Numbered from the stretch's first letter, positions 51,657-60,707 are shown. The stretch is 64,000 nucleotides of DNA from UBA8389 sp035719105 (GCA_035719105.1 DASTGN010000004.1:1-64000), one strand, 5' to 3'. Program-made: numbers and translations. Notes: generated from the sequence alone by a model not told the origin.

Positions 51657-52163
51657 TTAGTTGGTCTTGAAATCGAATTTAATGGCAGAAAGCTCTTCGT
51701 TGGCCTTTACGATTTTCTTTTTAAGTCCTTCTTTGTAGTCGGCTAGTTTTTTTTGTAACGAGGAATCTCCAACCGCTAAAAACTGAACGGCCAAGATGCC
51801 AGCATTCAATGAACCATTGATTCCCACAGTAGCGACGGGTATTCCCGGAGGCATTTGCACGATGGCCAAAAGTGCATCCATGCCTGCCAGACTGGCACTG
51901 ATGGGCACACCTATAACCGGCAACGTGGTGTTGGCAGCAATGACTCCGCAAAGATGAGCAGCCATGCCGGCAGCAGCAATAATGACTTTTATACCGCGGC
52001 TCGCAGCATTCTTGGCAAAATCCTCCACTTCTCCTGGTGTACGGTGTGCGGACAATGCGTTGATTTCGAACGGTATTTGGAAATCGTTCAGTAATTCGGC
52101 AGCTTTTTCCATGACTTTATAGTCGGAAGTGCTACCCATGATGATGCTGACTACTGCTTGCAT
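51657..52163 (-). CDS. purE: N5-CAIR mutase PurE
   Basis: Class I PurE, which moves the carboxyl group of N5-carboxyaminoimidazole ribonucleotide in purine synthesis. Signature elements are IIMGSTSDYKVM at the N-terminus, SAHRTPGEVEDF and AAGMAAHLCGVIAANT. The length of 168 residues is typical. No purK is adjacent. It lies between gcvH (six bases) and ispG (one base). Confidence 0.95.
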   Translation of the reverse strand: MQAVVSIIMGSTSDYKVMEKAAELLNDFQIPFEINALSAHRTPGEVEDFAKNAASRGIKVIIAAAGMAAHLCGVIAANTTLPVIGVPISASLAGMDALLAIVQMPPGIPVATVGINGSLNAGILAVQFLAVGDSSLQKKLADYKEGLKKKIVKANEELSAIKFDFKTN

Positions 52164-52169
52164 GTGACT

Positions 52170-52547
52170 TTACTGAATAAGCTGTGTGTAGGCTTCTGGT
52201 GTAAGAAGATGACTCAATTCGGCAACGTTGTTGACTTTGATGCGAATCATCCAACCTTCACCGTAAGGATCTTCGTTGATCAGTTCGGGCTTGTCTTCCA
52301 GCACTGGATTGATTTCAATAACTTCTCCTGAGACTGGCATGAACAAATCGGAAACAGCTTTAACTGCCTCAACGGTACCAAATGTGCCTTCCATTGCTAC
52401 AGAATCACCTGTTTTAGGGAGTTCGACATAAACAATTTCACCCAATTCGCTCTGCGCATAGTCCGTAATGCCAATCAAGGCTTCACTTCCTTCAATTTTA
52501 ATCCATTCGTGGTCCTTGGTGAATAACAAGTTAGCAGGTACGTTCAT
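52170..52547 (-). CDS. gcvH: Glycine cleavage system H protein
   Basis: Lipoyl carrier of the glycine cleavage system. The lipoylated lysine is Lys63 in TVEAVKAVSDLF. The fold is marked by KDHEWIKIEGSEALIGIT and YGEGWMIRIKV. The length of 125 residues is normal. No gcvT or gcvP is in the window. It sits after the PAP2-like gene with a 34-base gap. Confidence 0.96.
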   Translation of the reverse strand: MNVPANLLFTKDHEWIKIEGSEALIGITDYAQSELGEIVYVELPKTGDSVAMEGTFGTVEAVKAVSDLFMPVSGEVIEINPVLEDKPELINEDPYGEGWMIRIKVNNVAELSHLLTPEAYTQLIQ

Positions 52548-52581
52548 TTTTTTAGTTTTTTATGTGTGTAAAGAAAATATT

Positions 52582-53187
52582 TCAAGGAATTAAAAAGTAA
52601 ATGGTGGTTACGGAGAATACGCCTAGCAAAAATCCGCAGGAAACCTGACCCAACGTATGTGCCTTCAAGTACAGTCGACTGGATGCTTGCACACCTGCCA
52701 ACAAAAACAAGATCGACATGATAAGCAGCGGATTGATGGCTTCTTGAATGCAAATCAAAATAGCTGAACCGATTAGACAACCGAAGGCCATGGTATGTGC
52801 ACTCACTTTCCATTTCAAGGTGATGAAGAATGCCAAAATGGTTGAGAAAATGGAGCCCAAGAACAGCTTGATGACCCACCAGGGCATTTGAACCCGATAA
52901 AGTAAATAACAACCAATTGCTGAAGAAATGAGCACGATCAGGTATGGAAAAATCCGTTCAGTACGTTTCGAAACATCCAGATCCGAAATATGTCCACCCT
53001 TTAAGAGCAGAAAGATACCCAATGCAGGAAACAATCCCATATTCAGCAAAACGATACCTTCTACATAGAGTCGATAGCTCATCGGCAGTTCGCCGAATAT
53101 GCCAATGTTCAGGAGCAAAATTGTTCCAAAAAAAGGCAAAGTCAGCGGATGCAGAATGCCAGAAATGATTTGTTGAGTTTTATGCAT
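52582..53187 (-). CDS. PAP2-like integral membrane protein
   Basis: A 201-residue protein with about six hydrophobic helices. It contains weak counterparts of the PAP2 phosphatase motifs in order: SKRTERIFPYL, WKVSAHTMAFG and SSRLYLKAHTLGQVSCG. The first lacks the usual RP pair, and the second reads SAH where most have SGH. It may be a phospholipid or undecaprenyl phosphate phosphatase, or an inactive relative. It starts nine bases after rpoN ends. Confidence 0.7.
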   Translation of the reverse strand: MHKTQQIISGILHPLTLPFFGTILLLNIGIFGELPMSYRLYVEGIVLLNMGLFPALGIFLLLKGGHISDLDVSKRTERIFPYLIVLISSAIGCYLLYRVQMPWWVIKLFLGSIFSTILAFFITLKWKVSAHTMAFGCLIGSAILICIQEAINPLLIMSILFLLAGVQASSRLYLKAHTLGQVSCGFLLGVFSVTTIYFLIP

Positions 53188-53196
53188 GGTTTAGTC

Positions 53197-54642
53197 TTAA
53201 AGTTCACGTCTTAATCTGGCGACAGGTATCTCCAATTGATCTCTGTATTTGGCAACAGTCCTTCGGGCTATCTGATAACCAAACGATTCAAGTATCTCAC
53301 AGAGTTGCTCATCGGTCAATGGTTTTTGTTTGTCTTCGTCTTCAATACTGGAACGAAGTATGTTTTTGATTTCCAAAGAAGAAACTTCCTCGCCCGAATC
53401 GGTTTGCATGCCTTCGGAGAAAAAGAATTTCACTGGGTAAATTCCGAATTCGGTTTGGATGTATTTGCTGTTGCTTACCCTCGAAATGGTCGATATGTCA
53501 TACCCGGTCCGTTGGGCAATATCTTTCAAAATCATCGGCCGAAGGCTTTTTTCATCACCATCCAAAAAAAAGTCGTACTGATAGTCCACTATAGACTGCA
53601 TCGTACGCATCAGCGTTTCTTGGCGTGTTCGAACGGCATCGATGAACCATCTGGCTGCTTCAACTTTTTGACGGGCGAATTGGATGGCTTCTCGCGCCTC
53701 GCGCGTTTGATTTTTCGAATTGCTCTGATAGTCTTTCAACATCAAGTTGTAATCGGGGCTGACGTGAAGTTCAGGGATGGAGCTGTTGTTCAGCATGAGG
53801 TTCAACACGCCATCTTCGTTTTCAAGCAAAAAATCGGGTGTGATTTCCTCCATGGATTCTTGTAAGGACGAACCGTACATGCTGCCTGGTTTGGGGTTCA
53901 GCCTGACGATTTCCTGAATGATTTCCTTCAGCTCCTCGTTACTCAAATCCATGCGCTTGAGAATTACGTCATAATGTTTGCGGGAAAAATCATCAAAGCA
54001 AGTTTCAAGCAACCGAATGGCTTTCTCGACTAAATTTGAATGAGGTTTACGACGTAGTTGAATCAACAAACATTCCTGCAAATCGCATGCGGCCACGCCG
54101 GGTGGGTCAAAAGCCTGCACAACGTGGATAATTTCTTGAATAGAGGGAACAGGTATTTCAAGGCCAAGTTGAATGGCCAAATCGTCAGAGAGAAGTTCGG
54201 CATTGCGGCGCAAATAGCCGTCATCGTCAATGCTGCCGACCACATAGTCCGCAGCAATTTTAAGAGATTCGTCAAACTCTTGCAAATCAAGTTGTTCCTT
54301 AAGATAGTCATGTAAGGAAGTATTGACAGATACAGGGACAAATTCGCGGCGTTCCTCTGGTGACGGTCGATCCAAACGAGTACGGTATTCGGGAATATCG
54401 TCGTCGGTGGCATAATCGCCCAAGGAAAAATCTTCGTTGTCGCTTTCAGGATTGTCAAACGTCAGGTCTTCCTCCTGTTTCAATTCAGGATCCAATCCAA
54501 TTTCCAAAGCCGGATTTTCGTCCACTTCACGCATGATACGCTCAGCCATCTCCAGAGTGGTAACCTCCAGTAGCTTCACTTGCTGAATCTGCAGCGGTGA
54601 TAACTTCTGCTGCATCTTTTGCGTAAGGGTCTGTCGTAACAT
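53197..54642 (-). CDS. rpoN: RNA polymerase sigma-54 factor RpoN
   Basis: Alternative sigma factor that needs AAA+ activators. At 481 residues it has region I (MLRQTLTQKMQQKLSPLQIQQ), an acidic region II, the core-binding domain, the HTH, and the RpoN box RRTVAKYRDQL close to the C-terminus (SPSIRPVR-type region AIRRTVAKYR). A TATTTTTG box lies 18 bases upstream. No sigma-54 activator gene is in the window. Confidence 0.96.
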   Translation of the reverse strand: MLRQTLTQKMQQKLSPLQIQQVKLLEVTTLEMAERIMREVDENPALEIGLDPELKQEEDLTFDNPESDNEDFSLGDYATDDDIPEYRTRLDRPSPEERREFVPVSVNTSLHDYLKEQLDLQEFDESLKIAADYVVGSIDDDGYLRRNAELLSDDLAIQLGLEIPVPSIQEIIHVVQAFDPPGVAACDLQECLLIQLRRKPHSNLVEKAIRLLETCFDDFSRKHYDVILKRMDLSNEELKEIIQEIVRLNPKPGSMYGSSLQESMEEITPDFLLENEDGVLNLMLNNSSIPELHVSPDYNLMLKDYQSNSKNQTREAREAIQFARQKVEAARWFIDAVRTRQETLMRTMQSIVDYQYDFFLDGDEKSLRPMILKDIAQRTGYDISTISRVSNSKYIQTEFGIYPVKFFFSEGMQTDSGEEVSSLEIKNILRSSIEDEDKQKPLTDEQLCEILESFGYQIARRTVAKYRDQLEIPVARLRREL

Positions 54643-54659
54643 GCGAATTATATTGAATA

Positions 54660-54667
54660 CAAAAATA
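54660..54667 (-). promoter_or_regulatory. Possible -7 box for rpoN
   Basis: On the minus strand TATTTTTG matches TAnnTTTG, 17 bases before the rpoN ATG, in the 50-base gap after the kinase gene. A -33 TTTG at the right distance is not seen. Confidence 0.35.
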
Positions 54668-54692
54668 CGAAAAATACAAGTAACGCCTAACG

Positions 54693-56354
54693 CTAATAGC
54701 GGAAACTACTTCCTCCAAGAAACTCTCGTAACAAAGACGTGGGTGGAATTTCGGGGTCAGAGATCGGCAGAAAATATTCCACAAAGCGAAGCAAACGATG
54801 TGCTTCGGCGTACTCCGGGCAGTTTTGAGGAACTTGCCTCAATATTGGTTCAGCATGACTACGTAAAACCGAGAATTCAAAAATTAGTGCTGAATTGAAC
54901 ATGGAGTCTGCATTTTCCTGATACGGAAAAATCCATTTATCCTCACCCTCCCGAACACTTTCCCATCGGGAAATGGTTTCCCGGGCTGAATATCCTCGAT
55001 ATCTAAAATCTCGTATAATCCTTCGCAACAGCCGATTATCGGTGGTTGGGATCCAATTATGATCGTCTAAAGACATGGAAGTCAGTGCCGAAACATACAC
55101 TTTATATTGCACTTCTTTGGGTATGTCAGGTAACAAATTGGGATTCAAGGCATGAATGCCTTCCAGAATCAAAACCGTTTGATCCGTCAATTTGAGCTTG
55201 TCTCCTTTATATTCTTTTTTACCCAGTGCAAAGTTGAAAACAGGCGTTTCAACTTCCTCCCCTTGAATCAAGGATTTCAGTTGCCGATTGAAGAGATCCA
55301 GGTCAAGTGCGTAAAGAGATTCAAAATCGTAATCGCCCTTTTTATCACGGGGCGTTTGTTCCCTGTCTACAAAATAATTATCCAAGGAAATCGCTACCGG
55401 CTTGATTCCCAAAACCATCAACTGAATGGCTAAACGTTTGGCAAAGGTTGTTTTACCCGAAGAGGATGGACCCGAAATCAAAACCATGCGAACCTTTTCA
55501 AGCTGATAAATGGAATCAGCAATTTGAGCCATTTTCTTTTCTTGCAGCGACTCTGAAATGTTGATGAGATTGGTGGATTCTCCGTTCAGACAAGCTTTGT
55601 TCAAGTCGCCGACATTGTTAAGCGACATGATGTGGTTCCAGTTCAGGTATTCCTTAAAAACGCCCAATAATTTGGGCTGATATTCAATATCTTGCAATAT
55701 GGACGGATTGCTTCTGTTGGGAATCTGAAGCAATATCCCATCAAAATAAAGAGAGATGTCGAACAGGTTGAGACATCCGCTGGTGATGGCCAATGCACCA
55801 TAATAATAATCGATGTGTTCGCCCATTCGGAAGTAGCCGCTGTACAAGGAACCCTGAGTGGTCAGCAAATCCACGATGTCCATCCTGCCCCGTTTCCGGA
55901 ACATTTCAACAACAACAGGTGTTTCCTCTTCGACAAATTCGATGGGATAATCGGCTCGAATCAGTTCTTGAGCACGATTCTTGATAGCGGCCAAGTCGTC
56001 TGTTTGAAGGGGACGACCCAAGTCCAGAGCACAAAAATATCCTTTGGAAACGGGATGTTCCAACTTGAATTGGCAACCAGGGTACAGTTCAGAAACTGCC
56101 GATGAAAGTACAAATGTCAGGGTACGTACGTAAGCCCGCATTCCTGAGCTGCTATTCGTATTGATGAATTCGATTTGTTTGGGTTTGTACAGTTCATATT
56201 GTAAACTGACAGTCTTATTGTTGACTCGAGCTGCGATGGCATTCGGCACCACCTCGGAAGCCATTTTTTCATAGACGTCCTTTACTGTGCTACCTAACGG
56301 AAATTGCTCGTATTGGTTAGTGTTCACACAAAGAATTCGGATTGTTTTTCCCAT
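54693..56354 (-). CDS. Nucleoside (uridine) kinase with ThrRS-like N-terminal domains
   Basis: A 553-residue protein from ATG 56354. Residues 1-65 look like a TGS domain (RILCVNTNQYEQFPLGSTVK). Residues 65-240 resemble the second additional domain of threonyl-tRNA synthetase (HPVSKGYFCALDLG, FRMGEHIDYYYG). The C-terminal half is a P-loop uridine kinase: SGPSSSGKTTFAKRLA, SLDNYFVDR, YDFESLYALDLDLF and LEGIHALNP. Such fusions are known in Thermotoga and Bacteroidetes and are annotated as nucleoside kinases. What the synthetase-like part does is unclear. It is the first gene of the rpoN-ispG run and diverges from the FKBP gene. Confidence 0.88.
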   Translation of the reverse strand: MGKTIRILCVNTNQYEQFPLGSTVKDVYEKMASEVVPNAIAARVNNKTVSLQYELYKPKQIEFINTNSSSGMRAYVRTLTFVLSSAVSELYPGCQFKLEHPVSKGYFCALDLGRPLQTDDLAAIKNRAQELIRADYPIEFVEEETPVVVEMFRKRGRMDIVDLLTTQGSLYSGYFRMGEHIDYYYGALAITSGCLNLFDISLYFDGILLQIPNRSNPSILQDIEYQPKLLGVFKEYLNWNHIMSLNNVGDLNKACLNGESTNLINISESLQEKKMAQIADSIYQLEKVRMVLISGPSSSGKTTFAKRLAIQLMVLGIKPVAISLDNYFVDREQTPRDKKGDYDFESLYALDLDLFNRQLKSLIQGEEVETPVFNFALGKKEYKGDKLKLTDQTVLILEGIHALNPNLLPDIPKEVQYKVYVSALTSMSLDDHNWIPTTDNRLLRRIIRDFRYRGYSARETISRWESVREGEDKWIFPYQENADSMFNSALIFEFSVLRSHAEPILRQVPQNCPEYAEAHRLLRFVEYFLPISDPEIPPTSLLREFLGGSSFRY

Positions 56355-56495
56355 AGTTCGATCGTTGCAATTCAAGACCTTAAAAATACGAAATTATAGC
56401 TTTGCAAGGCTCTTTAAATCCTGTTTTTTTGCTCTTTAAGGCTATCATTAAAACATTTTTAATTTTAATTAGGTATTTATATCTGATATTTCTAT

Positions 56496-56503
56496 TACTT
56501 TTG
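56496..56503 (+). promoter_or_regulatory. -7 box for the FKBP lipoprotein
   Basis: TACTTTTG is 46 bases before the ATG at 56549, in a 194-base AT-rich divergent gap. The -33 TTTG is not present at the exact distance; TTTA lies nearby. Confidence 0.45.
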
Positions 56504-56548
56504 CGACACTTTTGAATGATTCCATATCCTCAAACAAATAATCAAAAA

Positions 56549-57289
56549 ATGAAAAAACTGAGTATTCTTTTAACCGCTGCCATGCTCGTTATGGGTATGA
56601 GCTTCGCTTCCTGCAGCAAGACATCCGGAAGCAAAATGAAAACCGCTGTTGACAGCTTGAGTTACGCTTATGGTGTTGGTATGGGTACCAACCTGGCTCA
56701 AAACTTACAACAATTTCCTGCCAAACTGAATGTTGACTTGTTCCTCGCTGTTTTCGAAAAGGCTTTGAAAGGTGACACCGCCAAATTGGCCATCACTCCT
56801 CAACAAGCTTACGAAGTATTCCAACGTTGTTTGGCTACTGCACAAAAAGAAGCAGCTGTAGCTGTAAAAGAAGAAGCAAAAAAATTCCTCGAAAAGAACG
56901 CTAAGGTTGACGGTGTTAAAACTACTCCTTCCGGTCTTCAGTATATGGTCATCAAAGAAGGTGCCGGTCCTAAACCAACCGATTCTTCCACAGTAAGCGT
57001 TCATTACCATGGTACTTTGTTGGACGGCACCGTATTCGACAGCTCCGTTGACCGCGGTACTCCTGCTGAATTCCCCTTGAATCGCGTCATCAAAGGTTGG
57101 ACGGAAGGTATCCAATTGATGAGCGTTGGTTCCAAATACAAATTCTGGATTCCTGCTGAACTGGGTTACGGCGACAATGGTGCCGGTGGTCAGATCAAAC
57201 CGGGTTCATTGTTGATTTTCGAAGTGGAACTACTGAGCATCAAGGGTACTACTCCTGAACCTGCTGCTACAACCCCCGCTGCGAAATAA
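56549..57289 (+). CDS. FKBP-type peptidyl-prolyl isomerase lipoprotein
   Basis: Mip/FkpA-like prolyl isomerase anchored to a membrane by lipid. The signal (ILLTAAMLVMGMSFASC) has the lipobox cysteine at 22. ATG 56549 is preferred because it places the signal peptide at the N-terminus; the frame is open back to 56516. An N-terminal helical dimerisation part (residues 30-125, with DSLSYAYGVGMGTN) precedes the FKBP domain: SVHYHGTLLDGTVFDSS, NRVIKGWTEGIQLM, FWIPAELGYGDNG and SLLIFEVELLSI. Length 246. A strong terminator follows. Confidence 0.93.
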   Translation: MKKLSILLTAAMLVMGMSFASCSKTSGSKMKTAVDSLSYAYGVGMGTNLAQNLQQFPAKLNVDLFLAVFEKALKGDTAKLAITPQQAYEVFQRCLATAQKEAAVAVKEEAKKFLEKNAKVDGVKTTPSGLQYMVIKEGAGPKPTDSSTVSVHYHGTLLDGTVFDSSVDRGTPAEFPLNRVIKGWTEGIQLMSVGSKYKFWIPAELGYGDNGAGGQIKPGSLLIFEVELLSIKGTTPEPAATTPAAK

Positions 57290-57307
57290 TATTTGAAGCA
57301 TATCTTT

Positions 57308-57352
57308 TAAAGAGGTCAGCTCCCAGAATTTGAGGGCTGACCTCTTTTTTTG
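57308..57352 (+). terminator. Terminator of the FKBP gene
   Basis: AGAGGTCAGC (57311-57320) pairs with GCTGACCTCT (57336-57345), a ten-base perfect stem with a 15-base loop, followed by a T-run. It separates the FKBP gene from the regulator gene. Confidence 0.88.
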
Positions 57353-57360
57353 TGTCATAA

Positions 57361-57392
57361 TTTGAAAAAAACGGCCAAAAATAGTACTTTTG
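57361..57392 (+). promoter_or_regulatory. Promoter of the Lrp/AsnC regulator
   Basis: TTTG (57361-57364), a 20-base spacer and TACTTTTG (57385-57392) form a full Bacteroidetes promoter. The leader to the ATG at 57469 is about 70 bases. Confidence 0.75.
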
Positions 57393-57468
57393 TTAATCAA
57401 TATTGGCTTTATTGGTAAAAAACCTTTACTTTGCACGTTAGAATGCTTGCACTATAAATTGTTACATT

Positions 57469-57945
57469 ATGAACACCACTTTCCCCATGGAAAAAATAGA
57501 TGCTTTGGATCGTCAGATTCTGGAGATCATTACCCAAAACGCACGTGTACCTTTTAAAGATGTTGCTGCTGAATGCGGAGTTTCCCGCGCAGCCATTCAT
57601 CAACGCGTGCAGCGTTTAATCGATATGGGTGTCATCACCGGTTCAGGCTATACCATCAACCCAAAAACATTGGGCTATCAAACCTGCACCTATATTGGGG
57701 TAAAACTCGAACGTGGTTCCATGTACAAGGAAGTCGTGCCTTCCCTTGAAAAAATACCGGAAATCATCGAATGCCACTTCTGCACTGGCCCATACACCGT
57801 TTTAGTGAAACTGCATTGTAGGGACAACGAGCATCTGATGGATCTTTTGAACCGCAAAATTCAGGAAATTCCAGGAGTGACAGCTACTGAAACGCTTATA
57901 TCGCTGGAACAATCCATCAAGCGTCACATTCCGATCGAGCTCTAG
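57469..57945 (+). CDS. Lrp/AsnC-family transcriptional regulator
   Basis: A 158-residue regulator of the feast/famine type. The N-terminal winged helix (residues 8-60) reads IDALDRQILEIITQNARVPF and GVSRAAIHQRVQRLIDMGVI. The C-terminal RAM domain, which binds amino acids, covers 75-150 (GYQTCTYIGVKLERGS, HFCTGPYTVLVKLHCRDNEH). The ATG at 57469 is used; an alternative is 57487. It has a full promoter and a moderately long leader. Target genes unknown. Its stop overlaps the stop of the converging HAD-RibF gene by two bases in CTAG. Confidence 0.92.
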   Translation: MNTTFPMEKIDALDRQILEIITQNARVPFKDVAAECGVSRAAIHQRVQRLIDMGVITGSGYTINPKTLGYQTCTYIGVKLERGSMYKEVVPSLEKIPEIIECHFCTGPYTVLVKLHCRDNEHLMDLLNRKIQEIPGVTATETLISLEQSIKRHIPIEL

Positions 57946-59459
57946 AGTTTCAAGAGCTTATCCACGTATTTTCGGTCGTCCACAAGCTGTGCGACCAAGG
58001 CTTCGACATCCGGAAAAGCCACGTCGGCTCGGAACCGTTCAACAAAACCCACAGTGATCACTTGTTGATACAAGTCACCTTCAAAATTCAGAATGTGCAC
58101 TTCAATGGTCACATCGGAGTCTTTGTGCAACGTCGGACGACGCCCAATGTCCAGCATGCCCTTGAATCGCTTTCCCTTGACATGGACCCAAACGGCATAG
58201 ACACCGAAGGCGGGTAAAAGCTTAAACGAGTCGAGTGGTTCAATATTGGCGGTTGGGAAGCCGAGTTGACGACCAATCTGGTGTCCACCCACCACGGTAC
58301 CCCTCACTTCATAAATATAACCCAAAGCAGCATTGGCTTCGGCCATTTTACCTGCCAAAAGGTTGCGGCGTATGTATGAGGAACTGATGGTCTCCTGGTC
58401 TGAATTGCCCAAGGTAAACGGAGTAGCTTGCAAAACTTCCATTCCAATTTCCTTTCCCCATCGGCGATACGATTCAAAATCGTCGGTACGGTTGTTTCCA
58501 AAACGGTGATCGAAGCCAATAACTAAAGTCTTCACGTGGAGTTCCTGTTGTAAGATTTCCTCCATGAATTGTCGGGCAGGCATTTCGGACAACGTTTTAT
58601 CAAAGGTCAACGTTCGTATGTAATCGGCTCCGGTTTTAACGAGCTTTTCTTCTTTTTCGAATCGGTCCGTGAGGAGTTGCGGACAATAATTGGTTTGCAA
58701 GACTGTCCTGGGATGGGGCCAGAAACTAATGACCATGGAAGGCAGTCCCACTTGGGCAGCAACACGAATGGTTTCGTCAATTAAAAAACGATGTCCCAAA
58801 TGAACACCATCAAAAAAACCCATTGTTGCGACACAAGCTTTGGGTTGAAGTAACTCACCGGTGAAATCTTCAAAGGGTTTGGGTTGAAACGTATGAATGC
58901 CCAGTTCAGCAGCGGTTCGACAATTCAAAGGCGCATCGTCTACCAATAAGGTTTCCTCGGGTACGATTCCTGCATCGCTCAACACATGCTCAAAAATTGC
59001 ACGACCTGGCTTGGACATACCCACCTCATACGAAAGGTAGAGTTTCTCAAAACATTCGCTGATGGGATAACCAGCCTCATCAAACTCCTTAAGTTTTCGG
59101 ATGTGTATTGGATTGGTATTGCTCAGCAAAAAGACACGGTAGGTTTTGGCCAATTCGTGTACCATTTTGATTTTGTTCAGCGGAGTATGCAATAAAAAGG
59201 CACCCCAGGCATCTTCAATTTGCCGGTCGGTCAAATCGACCTTGAAAGTTTCACGAATCTCATTGCGGAACTGATGCAAATCGATGTCTCCATTTTCGAC
59301 TTTGCCGAAAGGCCCCTGATGGCCGTAAGGTGTCAGATAATCTGCTACTTGCGGTAATCCCAGTGCTGCAAATGCATCCAAACAGGCTTGCGGATTCAAA
59401 TCCACCAACACCCCACCAAAATCAAAAATAATGTTTTTAATCCCTTTTAAACGAACCAT
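57942..59459 (-). CDS. ribF: Fused HAD phosphatase and bifunctional riboflavin kinase/FAD synthetase
   Basis: A 505-residue two-part protein from ATG 59459. Residues 1-203 are a HAD-superfamily phosphatase of the YihX type: IIFDFGGVLVDLN (Asp13), LLSNTN, GMSKPGRAIF (Lys150) and LLVDDAPLNC (Asp174-Asp175). Residues 205-505 are RibF: ATMGFFDGVHLGHRF begins the FMN adenylyltransferase, and GRQLGFPTANIEPL near 397 marks the riboflavin kinase. RibF makes FMN and FAD. In Bacteroides I recall the HAD gene next to a separate ribF, so this looks like a fusion. The HAD part could be the phosphatase missing from many riboflavin pathways. Confidence 0.93.
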   Translation of the reverse strand: MVRLKGIKNIIFDFGGVLVDLNPQACLDAFAALGLPQVADYLTPYGHQGPFGKVENGDIDLHQFRNEIRETFKVDLTDRQIEDAWGAFLLHTPLNKIKMVHELAKTYRVFLLSNTNPIHIRKLKEFDEAGYPISECFEKLYLSYEVGMSKPGRAIFEHVLSDAGIVPEETLLVDDAPLNCRTAAELGIHTFQPKPFEDFTGELLQPKACVATMGFFDGVHLGHRFLIDETIRVAAQVGLPSMVISFWPHPRTVLQTNYCPQLLTDRFEKEEKLVKTGADYIRTLTFDKTLSEMPARQFMEEILQQELHVKTLVIGFDHRFGNNRTDDFESYRRWGKEIGMEVLQATPFTLGNSDQETISSSYIRRNLLAGKMAEANAALGYIYEVRGTVVGGHQIGRQLGFPTANIEPLDSFKLLPAFGVYAVWVHVKGKRFKGMLDIGRRPTLHKDSDVTIEVHILNFEGDLYQQVITVGFVERFRADVAFPDVEALVAQLVDDRKYVDKLLKL

Positions 59460-59502
59460 AAGACGGATTTGCTCTGTTTGGCAAAGATACAAAGAATTAC
59501 CC

Positions 59503-60582
59503 TTATCTGAACGAAGTCGACGTTTCACAAGTCTCTACGTAATAATCGAGGTTTTCCTTGGTAATGATATCCAAGGGCATGAAATTCTCCATTTTGGGAA
59601 CAGTACCGAATGTCAGGTGCTGAATCAACGTTTTCATTGCACTAACCCCTTGCATCTCTGGGCGTTGTGATAAAACAAAATCTATGTGTCCATTCTTAAT
59701 TTCGTGCTCATTTTTCTCAGTGAGATCGGAGCAGATCAGTTTGACGTGTTCAATTTTATGCCTTTTGAAGTAATTGGAGATGACGTATCCGCGTGAATTG
59801 AGTACCACCACTCCACGTGTATTTGGATTTTGCTCAAAATAGTCCTTTATCAAGGTTTCATTTCGTTCGGGTTCCAGCACCGAGAACGATACACGGTGTA
59901 CACGGTCGCTCATTTGATGTTCATCAAAATAAGCCATGAATCCAGCTTTGCGAGCAATGGTCGTATTGGCACTTTCATCACCTACGCGGATGGCTTGAAA
60001 CAAAACGTAGTCAGAATCGGCAGGAGTAATGCTTGCGATTAATTTCGCCATTAAATATCCGCAAGAAAACAAATTGGTTGAGAAAAAAGCCAAAGGCAAC
60101 GTTCCTTCGACCATGGAATCAATATAAACGAATGGTATATTGTTATCTTTTAGCCTATTAGCAAGAACAATCGTTTCATCTTTAAAGGTCGGTCCGATAA
60201 TAACAGCATCCGGATTAAGTTGTATGACCGTCTCGAAAGTAGTGCGACAAGAGTCTAAAGAGAATTGATTGTAGTAGCAAAACTTGCAGGTGATGTTCAG
60301 GTTGTGATACTCTTCCACCGCTCTCAGGATACCATCCCGTGCACCTCCCCAGTATTCCCCTTTGTACGATTTGGGTATTGCAACAACAATTTTGAATTTT
60401 CTTTTTAACGAAATGGCTGATAGATGGATGTTTGGATGATAATTCACTTTGCTGATAGCGAGTTCAACCGCTTCTTTACTGGCTTGGGACACATCGCCTC
60501 TATTGTGTAACACACGGTCGACCGTCCCTGGTGAAACACCAGCCATTTCCGCTATATCCTTAATTCTCATCTTTGATGACAT
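59503..60582 (-). CDS. LacI-family transcriptional regulator
   Basis: A 359-residue regulator from ATG 60582 (also possible at 60570, MRIKDIAEM). The N-terminal LacI HTH is MRIKDIAEMAGVSPGTVDRV. The rest is a type 1 periplasmic-binding-like ligand domain (VVAIPKSYKGEYWGGARDG, PDAVIIGPTFKDE, FVYIDSMVEG, VVVLNSRGYV), the layout of sugar-responsive regulators in Bacteroidetes. It diverges from susC across a 310-base gap and lies 43 bases before the HAD-RibF gene on the same strand. It most likely controls the sus-like locus. The effector sugar cannot be inferred. Confidence 0.92.
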   Translation of the reverse strand: MSSKMRIKDIAEMAGVSPGTVDRVLHNRGDVSQASKEAVELAISKVNYHPNIHLSAISLKRKFKIVVAIPKSYKGEYWGGARDGILRAVEEYHNLNITCKFCYYNQFSLDSCRTTFETVIQLNPDAVIIGPTFKDETIVLANRLKDNNIPFVYIDSMVEGTLPLAFFSTNLFSCGYLMAKLIASITPADSDYVLFQAIRVGDESANTTIARKAGFMAYFDEHQMSDRVHRVSFSVLEPERNETLIKDYFEQNPNTRGVVVLNSRGYVISNYFKRHKIEHVKLICSDLTEKNEHEIKNGHIDFVLSQRPEMQGVSAMKTLIQHLTFGTVPKMENFMPLDIITKENLDYYVETCETSTSFR

Positions 60583-60676
60583 ACCTCTGCTATCATTTAA
60601 TAATGAGCGTAAAAGTAATATTATATACCGTAAATCACAACGTTCGTTATTCCAAATAAAAATTCGGGCTCTTGTA

Positions 60677-60707
60677 TTTGATTTTACCTGAATCTTTGGT
60701 ATATTTG
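60677..60707 (+). promoter_or_regulatory. Promoter of the susC/susD locus
   Basis: TTTG (60677-60680), a 19-base spacer and TATATTTG (60700-60707) form a full promoter. The leader to the susC ATG (60893) is then about 180 bases, AT-rich and without a clear structure. The gap 60583-60892 has no gene. Confidence 0.75.
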
